From: Glandiceps talaboti
Taxonomy: Eukaryota > Hemichordata > Enteropneusta > Spengelidae
DNA length: 64,000 nt
Direction of reading: 5' to 3'
Assembly (NCBI RefSeq): GCF_964340395.1
Contig: NC_135549.1
Coordinates: forward strand, 17,279,842 to 17,343,841
Below the pieces are notes generated by a model that did not search any database, was not told the origin of the DNA, and saw nothing but the letters and a program-made list of their open reading frames with translations. Below are positions 1-13,600 of the stretch, piece by piece (positions within the stretch are counted from its first letter, which is position 1; each line of letters opens with the position of its first letter). A program made the position numbers and the translations under genes.

Positions 1-3000
1 AGACCTTCCTTGGCCACGTTTTGGAATTTTTTACCATCATATTCTGGTAGTGATTGGATACAGTATTCATCTACTGCTTCTGTTAAATACAGTACTTCAT
101 AACCCTTCTTTAGTAATCTTTCAACAAATGGAGATTTCTCAACCTGAAATATTAAAAATATTTGAGGACTTTAGTTTTATTCCATTTGACGACAGCGACC
201 TTTCTTTCCCATAAATCCTTGCAGGAAATCCTCAAAATGACTGAATACATGCAAAGTGCAATCGGGCTTCTTTACAAGATTTCTGAGGTGCTATTTTTTC
301 ACTTAAAATAATATGCAAGTTGACAGCAGTAATTAAAAGTGTACTAAAAGCAGAAATAAATCTGACTGGATTTTCCATATTACAGTATCACTGAGCTGTA
401 ATTTTGAAGTAATTCTGAAAAACAGGAAATCTACACTGAGAGTAATAGTAGTACACCAGGGCCTATGTAATACAAAATTCATTTGCAATCATAACAAATA
501 TAACAAGTTTATTTAATTCATTATCTTGGTAAACTAATTATTACTTTTAATATGAGTTATATTTCAAAACTAGAATAATATTTTTTAACTTTAAATGTGA
601 AAACACATATGTAGCATACCAAATTATAACACAATGCATATACGATATGTGGATGCCACGTTCAATTTCTAACAATTACAAATGTAATTTTGACACAAAC
701 AATTGACAATATAAAGTCATAATATTTCAAACAAACCTCTTGTCTGCTTGTACCAGCCATGAAATAAATATGTTCTTGTTTCTCTTTCATTCTTTCTACA
801 TAGTCAGCAAGGCCTGTAAACTCTGTGTCTGAGTTGGAGGAGAAGAATCGGACCAATTTTGCAAGACGGGTTCTGTTGGAATGATCTTCAATGATTCCAA
901 GTTTAATGTTGGTACCAAACTCCTTCCAGAATTTCTCTTTGAAGTCTTCTGGATCCATTTTCTTGATCATATCCAGAGTCTACAGAAAACATTGAAGAGA
1001 TTCACAACTGTTATATTAAGGTACGATGAGTCTTAGGAATCAACATCCCTGAAAATCACAAGTTATTAAAATCTCTCCTACCTTTGTCACTTGAAAACTA
1101 CTTCTTGTTGAAATAATCAAAGAAATTTGAGGTTCATCGTCTTGTTTTCAAGGAAATCAACATATCGTTTATTTTTCCCATAGAGTTAACATGCTACCGG
1201 TATTTGGCAGCCATTTTGGATTCTAAAATGGCTTAAAGTTTGACATCATTTTGACACAGATTTCAAATATTTGTACAATGACCCCTAATCTTTTTAATTC
1301 TAACTTGAGAATGGGTTGGCGTTTTCTTGAACAACATAACTGCAAAAGTTTGAGTTTTATTTCAATGGTGCCTACTACATGAAAGACCAAACATGATATG
1401 ATATCAACTGCAAGTGTACCAGTAGCTTTGAATGGTTATTTGTTTTTTCAAAATACACCCAACATATTTTCTGTTCCAATTTCTTTAACATCAAAGTTGA
1501 AAGTTGACACCTTATGGCTATCTTCTCCAACTTTCAAGATTAACCCCAGGAGACAATGGAATTATGCTTATGTTGAACAGATTTTATTCTACTGTATTTT
1601 TATCTCGGTGATATGAAAATCTGTCGTGTTTTTTGTCATAAATTTCTTACCTTTCTGACAAGTTTCTTCTTGATGACTTTCAATAGTTTGTGTTGTTGAA
1701 GTGTTTCACGAGATACATTCAATGGCAGATCATCAGAGTCTACAATACCTCTGACAAAGTTCAGATATTTTGGCATCATGTCTTCAAAGTCATCGGTGAT
1801 AAAGACACGACGGACATACATCTGTAAACACACAATATGAAGAAAATTATTATCATCTGAAACCCAGAAGAAAGTTGGTACATAAATTCACAATTCACTT
1901 TCTTGTTAAGACACCATCTCTTGGAATTACAATCCTTATGTATTGCCAAATTTACTACCGAGCACAAGTTGATTTTTATCCACTTGCTAGACTGTGATAA
2001 AAATTCAACTTTATGACCAAAAATGTTCAACTGCTTGGCAGATCAAATGACTTACACAGGTTATAACAAGCAGTTCAAAGTATTTTAGCATTAGGCTTTT
2101 GATCTGTCTTGGTCTGATGATCCCCATCAGTATGACAAATTACAGTTACACCTGACCACTAGGTGGCAGTATGATCTGTCTTGGTCCAATGATCCTCATC
2201 AGAATGACAGATTACCGTTATGGCTGACCACTAGAAACAATACATCCTTCTCACCTCTATACACTATTTATACGACTACTTTTAACATGAAAGGATCTAG
2301 AACTAATGATCGATACAGATATAGATTAATACCTTAATGAAATCGGTTTTCTTTCCGTAGTCTTGGAACATTCCGGTTGGTGCACCCTTGGGAACATACA
2401 GGATGGATCTGAATGTGACTTCTCCTTCAGCTGTGAAATGAGTTTTAGCCAGAGGTTCATCAAACTCCTTGGTAAACTGCTTGTAGAAATCTGTATATTC
2501 TTCGTCTGTGATTTCTTTAGGACTGAAGAAAAATAAAGACAAATTGGGGGAAAATCAGATTACGTTTAAGTAAATGATGACACTACCAACGTAACATAAC
2601 AACAATCTAACCATGATGTGTTGGATTCTTGAATCTAAAGAGTAGTATTATTCATAATCATTCTCACTAATTCAACAATGATATGAAAGGTCAAAAAATG
2701 ACTTACTTTGAAATCTAATGAAATGCCTTGTATTAAACTCATTAAGTTGTCCATACATTAAGTTCGAAGTGTGACAATTTTTTCATCCTTTTTTAACTAA
2801 TCAAGTGACATCGATGATGCAACTATCTTGGGGATATGTCATTATATAACAGCGAATTTATTACAACCAAAAATGTGGTTTCCTTGCTTTGGAGTCATAT
2901 TTTGTAGTAGTCCCAATCTATATTTACCTAGACGAATTTCCATGTTTTTTATTTACAACAAAGTATATCTCATCTAATCTAGAATAGTTTGGCTAAATCA

Positions 3001-4980
3001 CCTGACCTTCTTCAGCTTATATTGTACATGAGTTTATCATTCTATCGATAACAAACTTGAGACTTACTTTCTAGTCCAGATAGGTTTGTTAGCATTCATT
3101 AATTCCCAGTCCCATGTGGTCTTTTCTACTTGTTTAGTTTTAGGTTTTTCTTCTTCTTCCTCTTCTTCAACTGTAGCGTCTATAGTTATCAGGAAATACA
3201 ACAATTAGTTACATTATTACATCATCAAGACAAGTAATGGACTGTAAAATCTACCAGAGTAGCTTTGGCATAATATTATACTACGGTTCCTCATCAAAAT
3301 TGTGGAAACATAGGAAATAATCAAGTTTAAGATTTTCTTTTCAACAGCTACCTGGGATTAAACAGAGAATTAACAAGAAGATTTCTGATGTTTTTGTCTG
3401 TACTATAAATATGATGCCATATTAGGTACAATTACAATAAGTGAACTTCATTTGTTTATGACAAAACCCCCTTCCCTCCCCATAAACAAACGTTTGCATT
3501 TACTACTGAGTACATTTTTTTGAAATCTATACTTTCGTTGAAATCTAAAAGACACTCACCATCTTCATCTGTTTCTTCCTTATCTTCTTCAGCTGCCTCA
3601 TCTTCTGCAGCTTCCTCCTCTGCTGCCTCATCCTCATCAAGTGGTTCATCTACCATTTCAGTCTGGACGGTAAAACACAGGTAAAATGTCATCATTTAGA
3701 AATTAAAATGAATATTATATGACATGGGACCTTTTTATAAGGTTCAGTACGACTGATTAGAAAAACCATGGAACAATATATTTGTTAACTGAATTGCTAC
3801 TGCTTATAGTATCATTACCCATACTTTCCAGTAAGAACCTTGTTATGGCTTCACAGCACTCCTACCTTAAAAAGAGGAACCTACCACGCTATCAGTGCCT
3901 GTATTTTGTTTGTGTAATTCAGAACAATAACCTTTGTGTTGTGTTACCCAATTGAAACTTTATAGTCTTTCTGGTTTGATAGTATATGTTGATAAATTTA
4001 ATCCACAATGACTCAAAACATTTGTATTACAGTAAGTTACAGTGTAACATTTGTTCATTCTTCTGATAGGACTTATTCTCAAACTATTGTTACTAAACAC
4101 ACACTTATACAGTAGCTAGTGTGTTGCTGCTACTGTACTCATATATGCACTGTTGTTAGTGTTAGTCACAATCACAGCTGTCTTTGTATTAAATCAATTT
4201 TGAAACTTTGTGATTTTGTTCTGACTTACCTTGCTAGCCCAGAGATAAATTGGGAAATTGATAAATTGACTGTATTTCTTGACAAGATCTTTAATGGTGT
4301 CTGGTTCCAAGAAATCGTAGGCTTCTTCCTTCAGTAACAAACTGTAAAAAAGACAAAGAGAGAGACGTTACTTTCAGCAAAGATTTGTAAACACCCTTGT
4401 GTAAATGTACACATTTTTTGAATTATTGTTCTCCAAAAGTAATATTTGAAGTCAAATTGATAACTGAAACACTTCATTCAATATATTCCTACCTGACAGT
4501 TGTTCCACGTTTCAGTGTATCACCACGTGGATCCTCAGTGACTGAGAATTCACTAGCATCAGATTCCCATATGTACTGTGAGTCAGCATTGTTTTTGGAT
4601 GTTACAATGACTCTTTCTGACACCAAGAATGAAGAGTAGAAACCAACACCAAACTGACCAATCATGTCACTCATATCAGTTTGTGATTGGGCCTTTTCCT
4701 GTAGAACAAACAAACAAACAAACAAACAACACATCTATTACATCTACTACCACAAGTACTACATTTAATATATAAAATATTTGCATGAGGTAGTTCCTAT
4801 GGTAACACTAAGAGTACAACAGTTGCAGATCATTTATCATTTTCATTTTCTTGTAATATCTTTATGTAAACTTTTACATTTCCTTCACTTATGATATCAA
4901 ATAGAACTTGTCATCAGTCAAGTTATGTCACAACTAACCATATCATAAAATAATTAAACACAGGATACACGACGTGTGCG

Positions 4981-5037
<57 letters not shown>

Positions 5038-8000
5038 CCATTTTACAAATAACAAGGGTATTTATTGACATCATGAGATGATGTATAAACTTACAGCCAT
5101 AGTGTTAAGGAATTCACTGGTACCAGACTTGGCAATGGTTCCGAGATTTTTCACAAGCTCTTGTTTTGTCATACCAATACCAGTATCTGTTACATGCAAC
5201 ATGTGATTCTCTTTGTCAGCCTAGGGAGATATAAGATATACATGATTATAAGCTTTGCATTACACAGTGATATATCATATATTGCCTGTATATTAGTCTG
5301 TAAGTTACACCATGTCTGGGCTCCCTCACACATCAGTAAACCTATTAGGTGCAGTTCTCACATAAAAGTAGATATTTCAGAAAACTAATTTCATTTAAGT
5401 ATGTGAAAATTCCCATGTACTTTACAAGCTGTTACCACAAATCTGAAATAAAACACCACTGGTAACAATTTAGGAGTAATTTCTTTTATAAAAATATCCA
5501 GATCTCACTCAGAAAATATCAAACAACATCAAAGTTGCATCTCGTACCTTTATCCTAATCACAAGTTCTTCCGTTGCACCTAATGCATCAGAATCAGTCA
5601 GTGACAATAGACGAATCTTATCCAAAGCATCTGAAGAGTTGGAGATCAATTCACGAAGGAAAATCTGTGAACAGAAGAAAGCAAACATTCTTATTACTAG
5701 TATTCCACCTGGATTATTCTTACCTGACAACAAAGCCCGGCAAAAAATCTACTTTTTAAAACATTTTTTCACAATTTTGAAAACAAAACAGTGCAGTACT
5801 ACACTAGTTTCCAAGTATAATTTCTTACAACTCCATGTATACTTTCTTGCAGATATATTGCAGTTTACTTCTACTCTAATATACATCCATGTAACACCAC
5901 TTTCTACACAAGTAACAAGTTTGAGCAGGGTACTGTACATTACTCCAGTCATATTGCAGACTGGACATGACAGATTTTGTAGGTACATGTACATAGTACA
6001 TAATAGCCTACCTCGTACCTGTAGTCTAGAAGGACTAACACTACAACACTAGCTCAGCTATCTTAACAGATATTTCAAATATTTGAATTTTTGCTTGTCC
6101 GTTCAGACTATAGGTAGGCTAAAGCACATAATAAAATCTGCATTTTCAATAAAACTAGGGATACCCATACCATCCCTTCCTCAACTGATAAATGGAATCC
6201 TCAAAATGAAGATGGAAGATTTCATATTTACCTCTTTGTTTTTGTAGAGAGAATTGATGATAAGTTTCATCATTCTGTCTACTTCTGCTTCAAATACATG
6301 TTTTTCTGCTTTTTCTCGTAATTCTTTCACTTGAGCCACACTGAGGCCATCCAGTTTGATGGCTTCTTCTTCCCTGTTGATACAAAAAGAAATCCAGATA
6401 TTTAACTTCAAAATTATGAAGATTTCTCAGTCTTCAGATATCAAGCGCTGGTAATATCCCTGGCTACACCTGTTGAGTAAAATACTCTAAGTACTTTTCC
6501 TGAACAGCATGGTTTTAATTTACTTTATACGCTTGTTCAGTGTGTCAGGACCTCTAAATTACAGGAACCCTTACTAATATTTCTATCTGCACAGCAGTTT
6601 ATTATAGTGCTGTAAATTTTACTATTGTCTACTACAACTAGATACAAACTGTACCTTTGCACAACTTCATCGTCTGTTTTTGATGCATCACGACTGCTTC
6701 CAATATCATCTTCAACAGTAACTTCACCATCATCAGTATCGTCTGCCAAGACACAACCTGAATGGAAAAAGAGAAGAGAAGTTAGTAACATGCAGTTTTT
6801 GATTGACTGTGTGAAGATTTTCTACCATCTATAATAAGTTACACTATTTTCACAATTTGTACACAACATCCAAAATTCAGCAAGTTTATGACAAAGAAAA
6901 TGCAAATTCCAATAGATATGTTTCCAGATTCGACTCAATTTGAACAAATGAAAATTCATACACTGTTACTGTGGCCACGAATACATGAATCAATCAGTCA
7001 TGAACAGTTGTGTCTGATTGCCAGTTACTGGTAGGATGCGATATAAATAGATACAAGTTTGTAGAAATCTAACCCTCACTGTGATGTCATCAGGTCAGAG
7101 GGTCAGAGACTAGTGATGCCATTGTGTCAGGTCACTCATAAATAACTAAATACCAGTATTTTAAAGGAACAAATCATACAACACAGATACCTATAGTGAC
7201 TACCTTTTCTCTCAAGGCAATACCTATACTACCATGTGTAGAATTTCATGCAAGTTAGGGAGCCTCCTCCCTTAAATATCTCATGGACCTAGTGACCGTC
7301 TACTATCTAAAGATAACTGATCATTCACAACTGAATATTCATAGGTAAGTAAGAGCATGTTCCAAACTTGTTTCACTCCTCTCGCTCTGTGGACACCTTT
7401 AACTGGAATGAGTTCAGTTACAGTATAAAAGTAGTAACAAACTAATATTCAAACGTTCCATTGAAATAGTCGAAGACTCATGACAACCAACACTTTTTCT
7501 CCAAGTGCAAGACAAATGCTAAAAGCAATTATAATGCTGTAGGCAACTGATCAACTACTATTAGTATTACCAGCACCACAGGCTACCTACCAATCAACCA
7601 GAAATACTGTAACTACCTTATCTTAGCAAAATTATTGAGTATTTCATGTATAACAGTTCATGCTTGTTAATGAACAAATTCATATCTTTATGGTTGACAC
7701 CTGTTATATAGTTCATTGGCAAGATAACAATAGGTTATAATTATTGGTGGGTTTATTAAATATTCATTAACTTCATTCAGTGGAATAGTATACTAAAGAC
7801 TGGAAGGAAAAATTACAAGCTGTTGTAATTTAGTAAATTTGTCCAAAATCTATTGGCTGGTTATAATTGTAATATCAAGTAGATGGTGACCTCATCATTG
7901 ACCACGTGTACTAAAAAGTATGCTTCAAATAGTAACTATAATTACAAACATCTACCAGCAAATTGATAGTTATGGTGTGTGTGGTTTGCTGAATTGATTA

Positions 8001-8078
8001 ATTTTGGAGATTGATGTTTTTGTCTACACCATTCAATCATAAAATTACTATATGACTATCTCATCTGAAACTGAAACT

Positions 8079-8144
<66 letters not shown>

Positions 8145-9050
8145 ACTGTATATATGTGATAGTGTACTATGGATAGGAAACAAATTATTTTGAATTTAAA
8201 CATTCTGCACTGTACAAATATTTGTAGTCATGTCTGTGATGTACCAAATTAATATTTCAAAGTAAATAAGTGAGATGAGGTGCACAAAGCATGGTAATTA
8301 TCAATATCAGATACATATATCAGGCAGCAGTAATTAATCATAAGTCTACTACTACTACTACTACTACCACCATCAACACCACCACTACTACCTACACTAA
8401 TTTTAGGTGTTCTGACTGCACCCAATAGATGTCCAGTACAAGAATATTTTTCAATAAGCAAATAATTCATAAAATGTGAATCTTGATATGCATTTCTCTT
8501 ATTATTATTTTTGCTAGGATAGTAGGATTAATAAAACTCAGTCATTCGATTCTTTTGATCATTTGCCACCAAATTTACAATACATGGTATGTACACTGTA
8601 GTGGGACAAGTCTAGTACTTCTACTAGTGGGAACTTGTAAAGCTACGTGTACAAACATTAGGTTGGTCCGTTTTAGCGGAGTGACACGTTCACTTAAAAT
8701 TATAGTCGAATTTTATCAACATAAAAAAAAGAAGACAACAAAAGTCAATACAAGATGAACTTCCACAGGTGAATACATGCTATTTTGTACCCCAACTGAA
8801 AAGTAGGCATGGCCATTCACTGAAAGATTTGCAGAGCAAAATTCAGTTCTCTACCACTTCCGCGTGTACATGTGTGGTGCACCGCTCTACCGGTGTCCTT
8901 GTTGTACAAGTTGTAATGGAGCACATGTCCTCACACACGCCCCATCATCATCATGTAGCAAGACATACATTACAAAATATTGGTAATAGTTCACTTACTT
9001 GACGCAAGAAGTAGGCCAAATAGCCCTAATAAAAAAAGCTTGGTCTTCAT
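1..9050 (-). CDS. HSP90B1: Endoplasmin (GRP94), ER-resident HSP90; 3' end off window
   Basis: ATP-dependent HSP90 chaperone of the ER lumen that folds secretory and membrane clients. Coding exons in gene order: 9050-8999, 6757-6655, 6373-6232, 5664-5548, 5220-5095, 4697-4493, 4341-4230, 3662-3560, 3179-3068, 2522-2333, 1821-1651, 979-737, 143-1; all have GT/AG borders and join in frame to 606 residues. The start is the ATG at 9050, which opens a signal peptide ([17 protein letters not shown]). N-terminal ATPase motifs are visible: [12 protein letters not shown] (about residues 101-112), DTGIGM (150-155) and GQFGVGFYS (194-202). An acidic linker spans about 289-340, followed by WDWELMN, and the middle-domain catalytic arginine lies in [11 protein letters not shown] (about 455-465). 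The C-terminal dimerisation domain and KDEL-type tail are outside the window. HSP90B1 rather than cytosolic HSP90 or TRAP1 is shown by the signal peptide and the GRP94-specific DDEVVQREEEAI segment. Confidence 0.98.
2101..2235 (-). repeat. 72-bp direct duplication in HSP90B1 intron
   Basis: GATCTGTCTTGGTC starts at 2101 and again at 2173; the copies are about 80% alike by eye. Only the first copy keeps the CTCF-like site that ends it. Confidence 0.75.
2153..2171 (+). promoter_or_regulatory. CTCF-like motif, plus orientation
   Basis: TGACCACTAGGTGGCAGTA matches the consensus YGRCCASYAGRKGGCRSYV at all 19 positions. CTCF is conserved in bilaterians. Occupancy is unknown. Confidence 0.5.
4975..5036. 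repeat. (CA)n microsatellite in HSP90B1 intron
   Basis: About 50 bp of pure CA preceded by CGTGTGCGCACGCA. Confidence 0.95.
6758..8998 (-). other. HSP90B1 intron 1
   Basis: A 2.2-kb intron between the signal-peptide exon and the second exon. It contains a (TA)n array (about 8083-8142) and a short TAC trinucleotide run (about 8346-8400). No nested gene is seen. Confidence 0.8.
8083..8142. repeat. (TA)n microsatellite in HSP90B1 intron 1
   Basis: About 60 bp of uninterrupted TA dinucleotides, able to extrude as a cruciform. Confidence 0.95.
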
Positions 9051-9157
9051 CTTGCCTTGCTCAGTCTCTGAATCTAGAAATCTGACGGAGTACCTGCAGC
9101 TGACTGAATCAACAAGGAAATCCCTGCCTGTTTAGGGAATACCAGGCACGTTCTAGA

Positions 9158-9176
9158 CCAATGAGAAAGTACCGCG
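9158..9176 (+). promoter_or_regulatory. Second ERSE-like element (CCAAT-N9-CCGCG)
   Basis: On the plus strand CCAAT is followed after exactly nine bases by CCGCG, one base off the ERSE consensus. It lies about 108 bp upstream of the HSP90B1 ATG and in the opposite orientation to the exact element at 9240-9258. Clustered ERSEs in both orientations are usual in GRP promoters. The function is inferred. Confidence 0.55.
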
Positions 9177-9239
9177 TATGCCCATGTGATCGAAATTGAC
9201 GAATGAGAAAATTCCAAATCATTAAAACCTGGTCCAGAG

Positions 9240-9258
9240 CGTGGCCTACTCTGATTGG
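9240..9258 (-). promoter_or_regulatory. ER stress response element (exact CCAAT-N9-CCACG)
   Basis: On the minus strand the sequence reads CCAAT, nine bases, CCACG, the exact ERSE consensus bound by NF-Y plus ATF6/XBP1. It lies about 190 bp upstream of the HSP90B1 ATG, where GRP-class promoters carry this element. Induction of this gene by the unfolded-protein response is inferred from the motif and the gene identity. Confidence 0.85.
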
Positions 9259-10589
9259 CTAACAAAGTAACCTGGGTCACCTGTGTCATATGTATGTCAT
9301 TTGGGTCATGAAATTATGTATGCTAATTTTATGCATTATAGTAACATGTATTTTTTAAGAATATATATTATTTATGCACTTTTATTCCACATAAACTTAA
9401 GCAATATTGTCAGAACAAGGTTTCTGAAGTATGAGTCTTCCACTTAGGCCCTAAATTTTCTCTCAAAGCAACAAAATAAGTGATGACCCTAGCCTCGTGT
9501 AAATATAACAGAAAAATATTTTTGTAAACAAATTTTGTATAAAACAGATAAGAAAATCGAATGATTATAGTAAATTAAACCTAAAGTATTAGTTTTATGT
9601 GATATATTTGAAGAAATCAAACTCAGTGACACAAAACTTAAAATTTTGCATTGGTAGAGACCCATTAAAAGTAAAGTGCTGGAACGAGGTTACAGTAGTT
9701 TGTGAGTAGCTGAGTTAGTGCTTTGCTGCCTAGTGATACGATTAGTAGTCGGCTGCTAGCGACTCCCGTTATTACCCGAGGGAGATCTGCGCTTGTAAGG
9801 TATTATAGTTTTAATTCCTCTGTTATTTACATCTTTAGACATTGATACACTTGATTCATTTAGTGATTATCGCAAGTGACGAATTCTGGCGAGTGTCAGC
9901 TCACCGCGGTACACTGCCAGTGCCATTCAAAACGTATATAAACAATACCGATGTTTACTATCCACATAATCAATATCACAATGTGTCAACTCGCGCTCGC
10001 ATGTCGACAGTCCTTCGTAATATACATAGGCAAAACGTTATCGCAGAGAGATGACAGTTTCACAAAACACGTTTCAGAGATAGTTCAATATGTATACGAA
10101 GCAAATTGCTGTCGATATGGTAAACTACGTGTGATTTTTCTGTTACCTTTCGCGAATTTCGGTGGGGAGGGGGGGGGGGTATTTTGAGGTTTGACAGTGA
10201 TCTCTGATGATGCAAATTTCATGATAGGCCATGTCATAGCGTTACCAGTAAATCAAGTTAGTACATCCATAGGAAACACGGAACTCTCAATGTGTAAACT
10301 TCCTAAATATCAAAACTCAAAGTACACCATCATGATTTTTGTTTATATTGATTGAATGATTGATTTTATTATAATTTTAATGTTTATTAAAAGTCAAAAG
10401 TTAAGTAAGTCATAGGCTCTGATTTGATGTATCGAATTTTCAGGAGTGTTCAAGTTTCTACAACTGTGTATGAACATGGACTCACTATTGTCACCACCAT
10501 CAGTAATTATTTTACTATCACTTTCAGGAAATAATAATACAGAAAATAAACTGTGGAACAGTTAATGATTCGAAGCACACATACTTATC

Positions 10590-10628
10590 ATGAAGAAAGA
10601 AGTGACTAAGTTCCCATGTCCAACATGA
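10590..10628 (+). promoter_or_regulatory. Upstream ORF overlapping the TTC41 start
   Basis: An ATG at 10590 opens a 12-codon reading frame in another phase, ending with TGA at 10626-10628, just past the TTC41 ATG at 10616. If the leader includes 10528-10615, ribosomes starting at the first ATG would miss the main start and might use it only by leaky scanning or reinitiation. The next in-frame TTC41 ATG is at codon 4 (10625-10627). Confidence 0.4.
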
Positions 10629-13600
10629 AGTCTTCCAACTTCAGAAAAAGACCCAAGCTACAACGTAGCATAAGTACACTTAAAAATCAATTTGGCTGGA
10701 GGCAACCAATCAGGCCATTTTTAAGTTCAACATTTGTAGATTTTCAAGAAGAAAGAGATCATCTTGTAAAGAAAATCTTCCCCCAGTTGGATAAGTTGTG
10801 CCGCAGTCGTGGATCATACTATGCTCCTGTGGACCTACGTTGGGGAATCAATGATGAACAGACAAGTTCTGGTAACGTGATCAGACTATGCCTAGATTAC
10901 ATCAATCAGTGTACTCCATACTTTATATGTATACTCGGTGATCGCTATGGATCTCACCGACCGACCGATGCACCGTTATTACCCAAGGACTACAGTGACT
11001 TGCCAGAGGATGCACACTGGCTGGATAAGAACTTCCTGGTGGCTGCAAATAATGGCTACTCATGGATTTTAAGAGAATCTCACCAACATTGCAGTGTAAC
11101 GGAACTTGAAATAATACAAGCAGCATTTCTCAACGATAACACGCATTGTCATTTTTATATTCGGGAGTCAGCACACATTGATTCGTTGTTTACTGATCTT
11201 CCAGAAGAAGAGAGAGAGGAGAAACTGAAGGTGAGAGTGATATTGCATACTTCATTCACATACCAGCATCCTGTTGATACATATATTCTGTCCATATATG
11301 ATCTCCCTACTAAACTACCATGTTCCCCTTTTTAAGATCACAGATAGAGAAATGATCCATATATATGTGATTTATTTAGTTATGTTATGTTATTGTTTAT
11401 TATTAATATTAAGGTGTCCTATGTGGACTTATTTAACCTATACAATACTTAAACTATACTTACAAACAAAAGAGCCACATCCAGCCCTCTGGCTTATAGG
11501 ACACAAAAGAAAATTTCAAAATACATAAATAAATAAATATCACATACGTTTTAATCATAGAAAAAGGTTTTCCTATGATTAAATGCTTCGTGTAGAACGT
11601 TTAGTAGTATTATGAACTTAAAATGAGGAACATGATAGTTATGAATGTGATCAAGTTACCATGTTCAACAAATATACAGTCACTTAACTGTGAAGTTTTG
11701 TGAGGTAAACTTGGTTGTCATGGTATTCCAAAGCAAGTATTTGATTAATTTGACTTCAGTTGTTAGATGTCAAACTCTGGACAAATCACATGTCACAATG
11801 TCAGAAGAACTTTTAATAAAGATAATAGATGGCTATAAAATAACACACTCATCACGTTTTTAATTTGACGGCTCATAGCAGGGGCCAACCATTCATATTC
11901 ACATTCCCATTGATGTTGTAAAAGTTCATATTAGTTTCCATGGTGACATCAATGAAAAATTGTCAACAACTCATGATTATAAATTAGAAACGCTCCCTTG
12001 TTACACCACAAATTGACTTTGTAACAAAAAATAAAAGGTATTGCGTTTTCACTTCATTACCTACGAGAGATAGCATTGTTGTTGTCAGTGTATCAAATCT
12101 TGTACATGTATATACTGTTGTAGGAGGTTGTCTAATATGTTTGTGGCAATCAAAAAGGTTGTTGTCGGCAACCTTTGAGCAATATTTGCCACTTTCAAGT
12201 TTCCATTTGCCCTGTCTGTCATTGACTGGCAGCCGTAGAACTTTGTTTGTCCAAAATTGACAATTCCAACCTAAAAGACTAATACATGTATTACAAATTC
12301 GAAATTTGCTAATACATAACTTTGTCATAATTTTACTACTAGTCTCTTCATATTTTAAATGGTGAACCAGTTTTATGATAAATATAATCTAATATTTGGA
12401 TAATGACTACATAATAATGATAATCATGTATAATAGTGATAATATGCAATTTTAAAAATAATTTGTGAGGAATAGCTTAATTTTGATCATTCCATTGATC
12501 AAATATGGAGGCAAGAGCATTGTAGTTAAATTCTAAGAGTAAAAATACCCCTGAGGTTTTCTGCTTCATTTCTATATTAAAATGAACAGAAATCCAACCT
12601 TTTTTTTTATAACTGCTCACCTTTATAAGGTAGTAAATTATACAGAATAGCACTTCTAGCCTTAGGTAGACTCTGTGTGATGCTAAATGGCTCACAATCA
12701 TTTTCTTCTTTTACGGATATCATACACAGTATTTTATTAGCAAAACCAGCCGTGTGGTAAATTTGCTGTTACGATTGATATTAGTTTGAGTGGTTCTTTT
12801 GAAAATGGAATGAATATAAATTACTTTACATGTATTCCTGTATGGTGTTGCCAACAATACAACGTAATTGTCTAAATTGTAATTGAATTTTCTTCATGGA
12901 AGTTGTTTTTGGGGGATTTTTTTTTTTTTTTTTTTTTTTTGGGGGGGGGGGGGTGTTTTGATTTGAAAAGAAATGTTGATGTGAATAGTGAGAAATCCTG
13001 AGTCACTCAAAGTCAAATATGTAATGAAGTATGTTTCTAGATATTCAGTTGATAGCTTATCTTGTTGTGTGATCCTAAAACACAATGAGGTGTAACAATG
13101 GTTGATTGTTAAACATAGAACATTGTTATCATTCTGTGTGGTTGTGAGGGACTTTACTCAAACACGTACTGCTAAACAGTTCACATGGAATAGAGTCAGA
13201 ATACCAAAATGAGTAATTAAGATTATAAGTTATACAGTCAGAAAGAGTGTGTACCATATGTAGGATTTTCTATGAAGAGTGTAACAGATTGATATGTGAA
13301 ACTCTAAACATCAACAGGTGGTGGTCATATTTCTATAATGACCTTGTAACAGACTGATAAGTTTTTTTTGTTAGTCAGTTTAGTTAATAGAGCCCATGTG
13401 TCTATTTTAATGTAATATTCTTGTACATTAATCTTGAGCAATTCAGTATCACTGTGAAATTACATCTTCTGGCAAATTAAGTTGACCAGAAATACTTCAT
13501 TTGCTAGATTTCTGTGGCATGGCCTGTGTCAGCCAGTCAATTGTCTTATGTAAACAGTTAGGTTCCAAATACCACAGTGGTGTCAACTGCTAGGGTACAC

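Larger units (their letters stand above)
9051..10615. promoter_or_regulatory. Divergent HSP90B1/TTC41 promoter region and TTC41 5' leader
   Basis: The start codons of the two divergent genes are 1566 bp apart. The HSP90B1 side holds two CCAAT-containing ERSE motifs and no clear TATA box. On the TTC41 side a possible non-coding first exon ends at the donor AAG|GTATTA (exon end 9799). A good acceptor (CTTTCAG at 10521-10527) would open the second exon at 10528, before the start codon at 10616. The intervening DNA has relatively more CpG, for example around 9760-10030. I see no protein gene here; the short ORFs lack coding character. Transcription starts cannot be placed from sequence. Confidence 0.5.

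Noticed and set aside
5639-6052. 137-codon plus-strand ORF
   Set aside because: It overlaps an HSP90B1 exon and intron on the opposite strand and has no recognisable domain.
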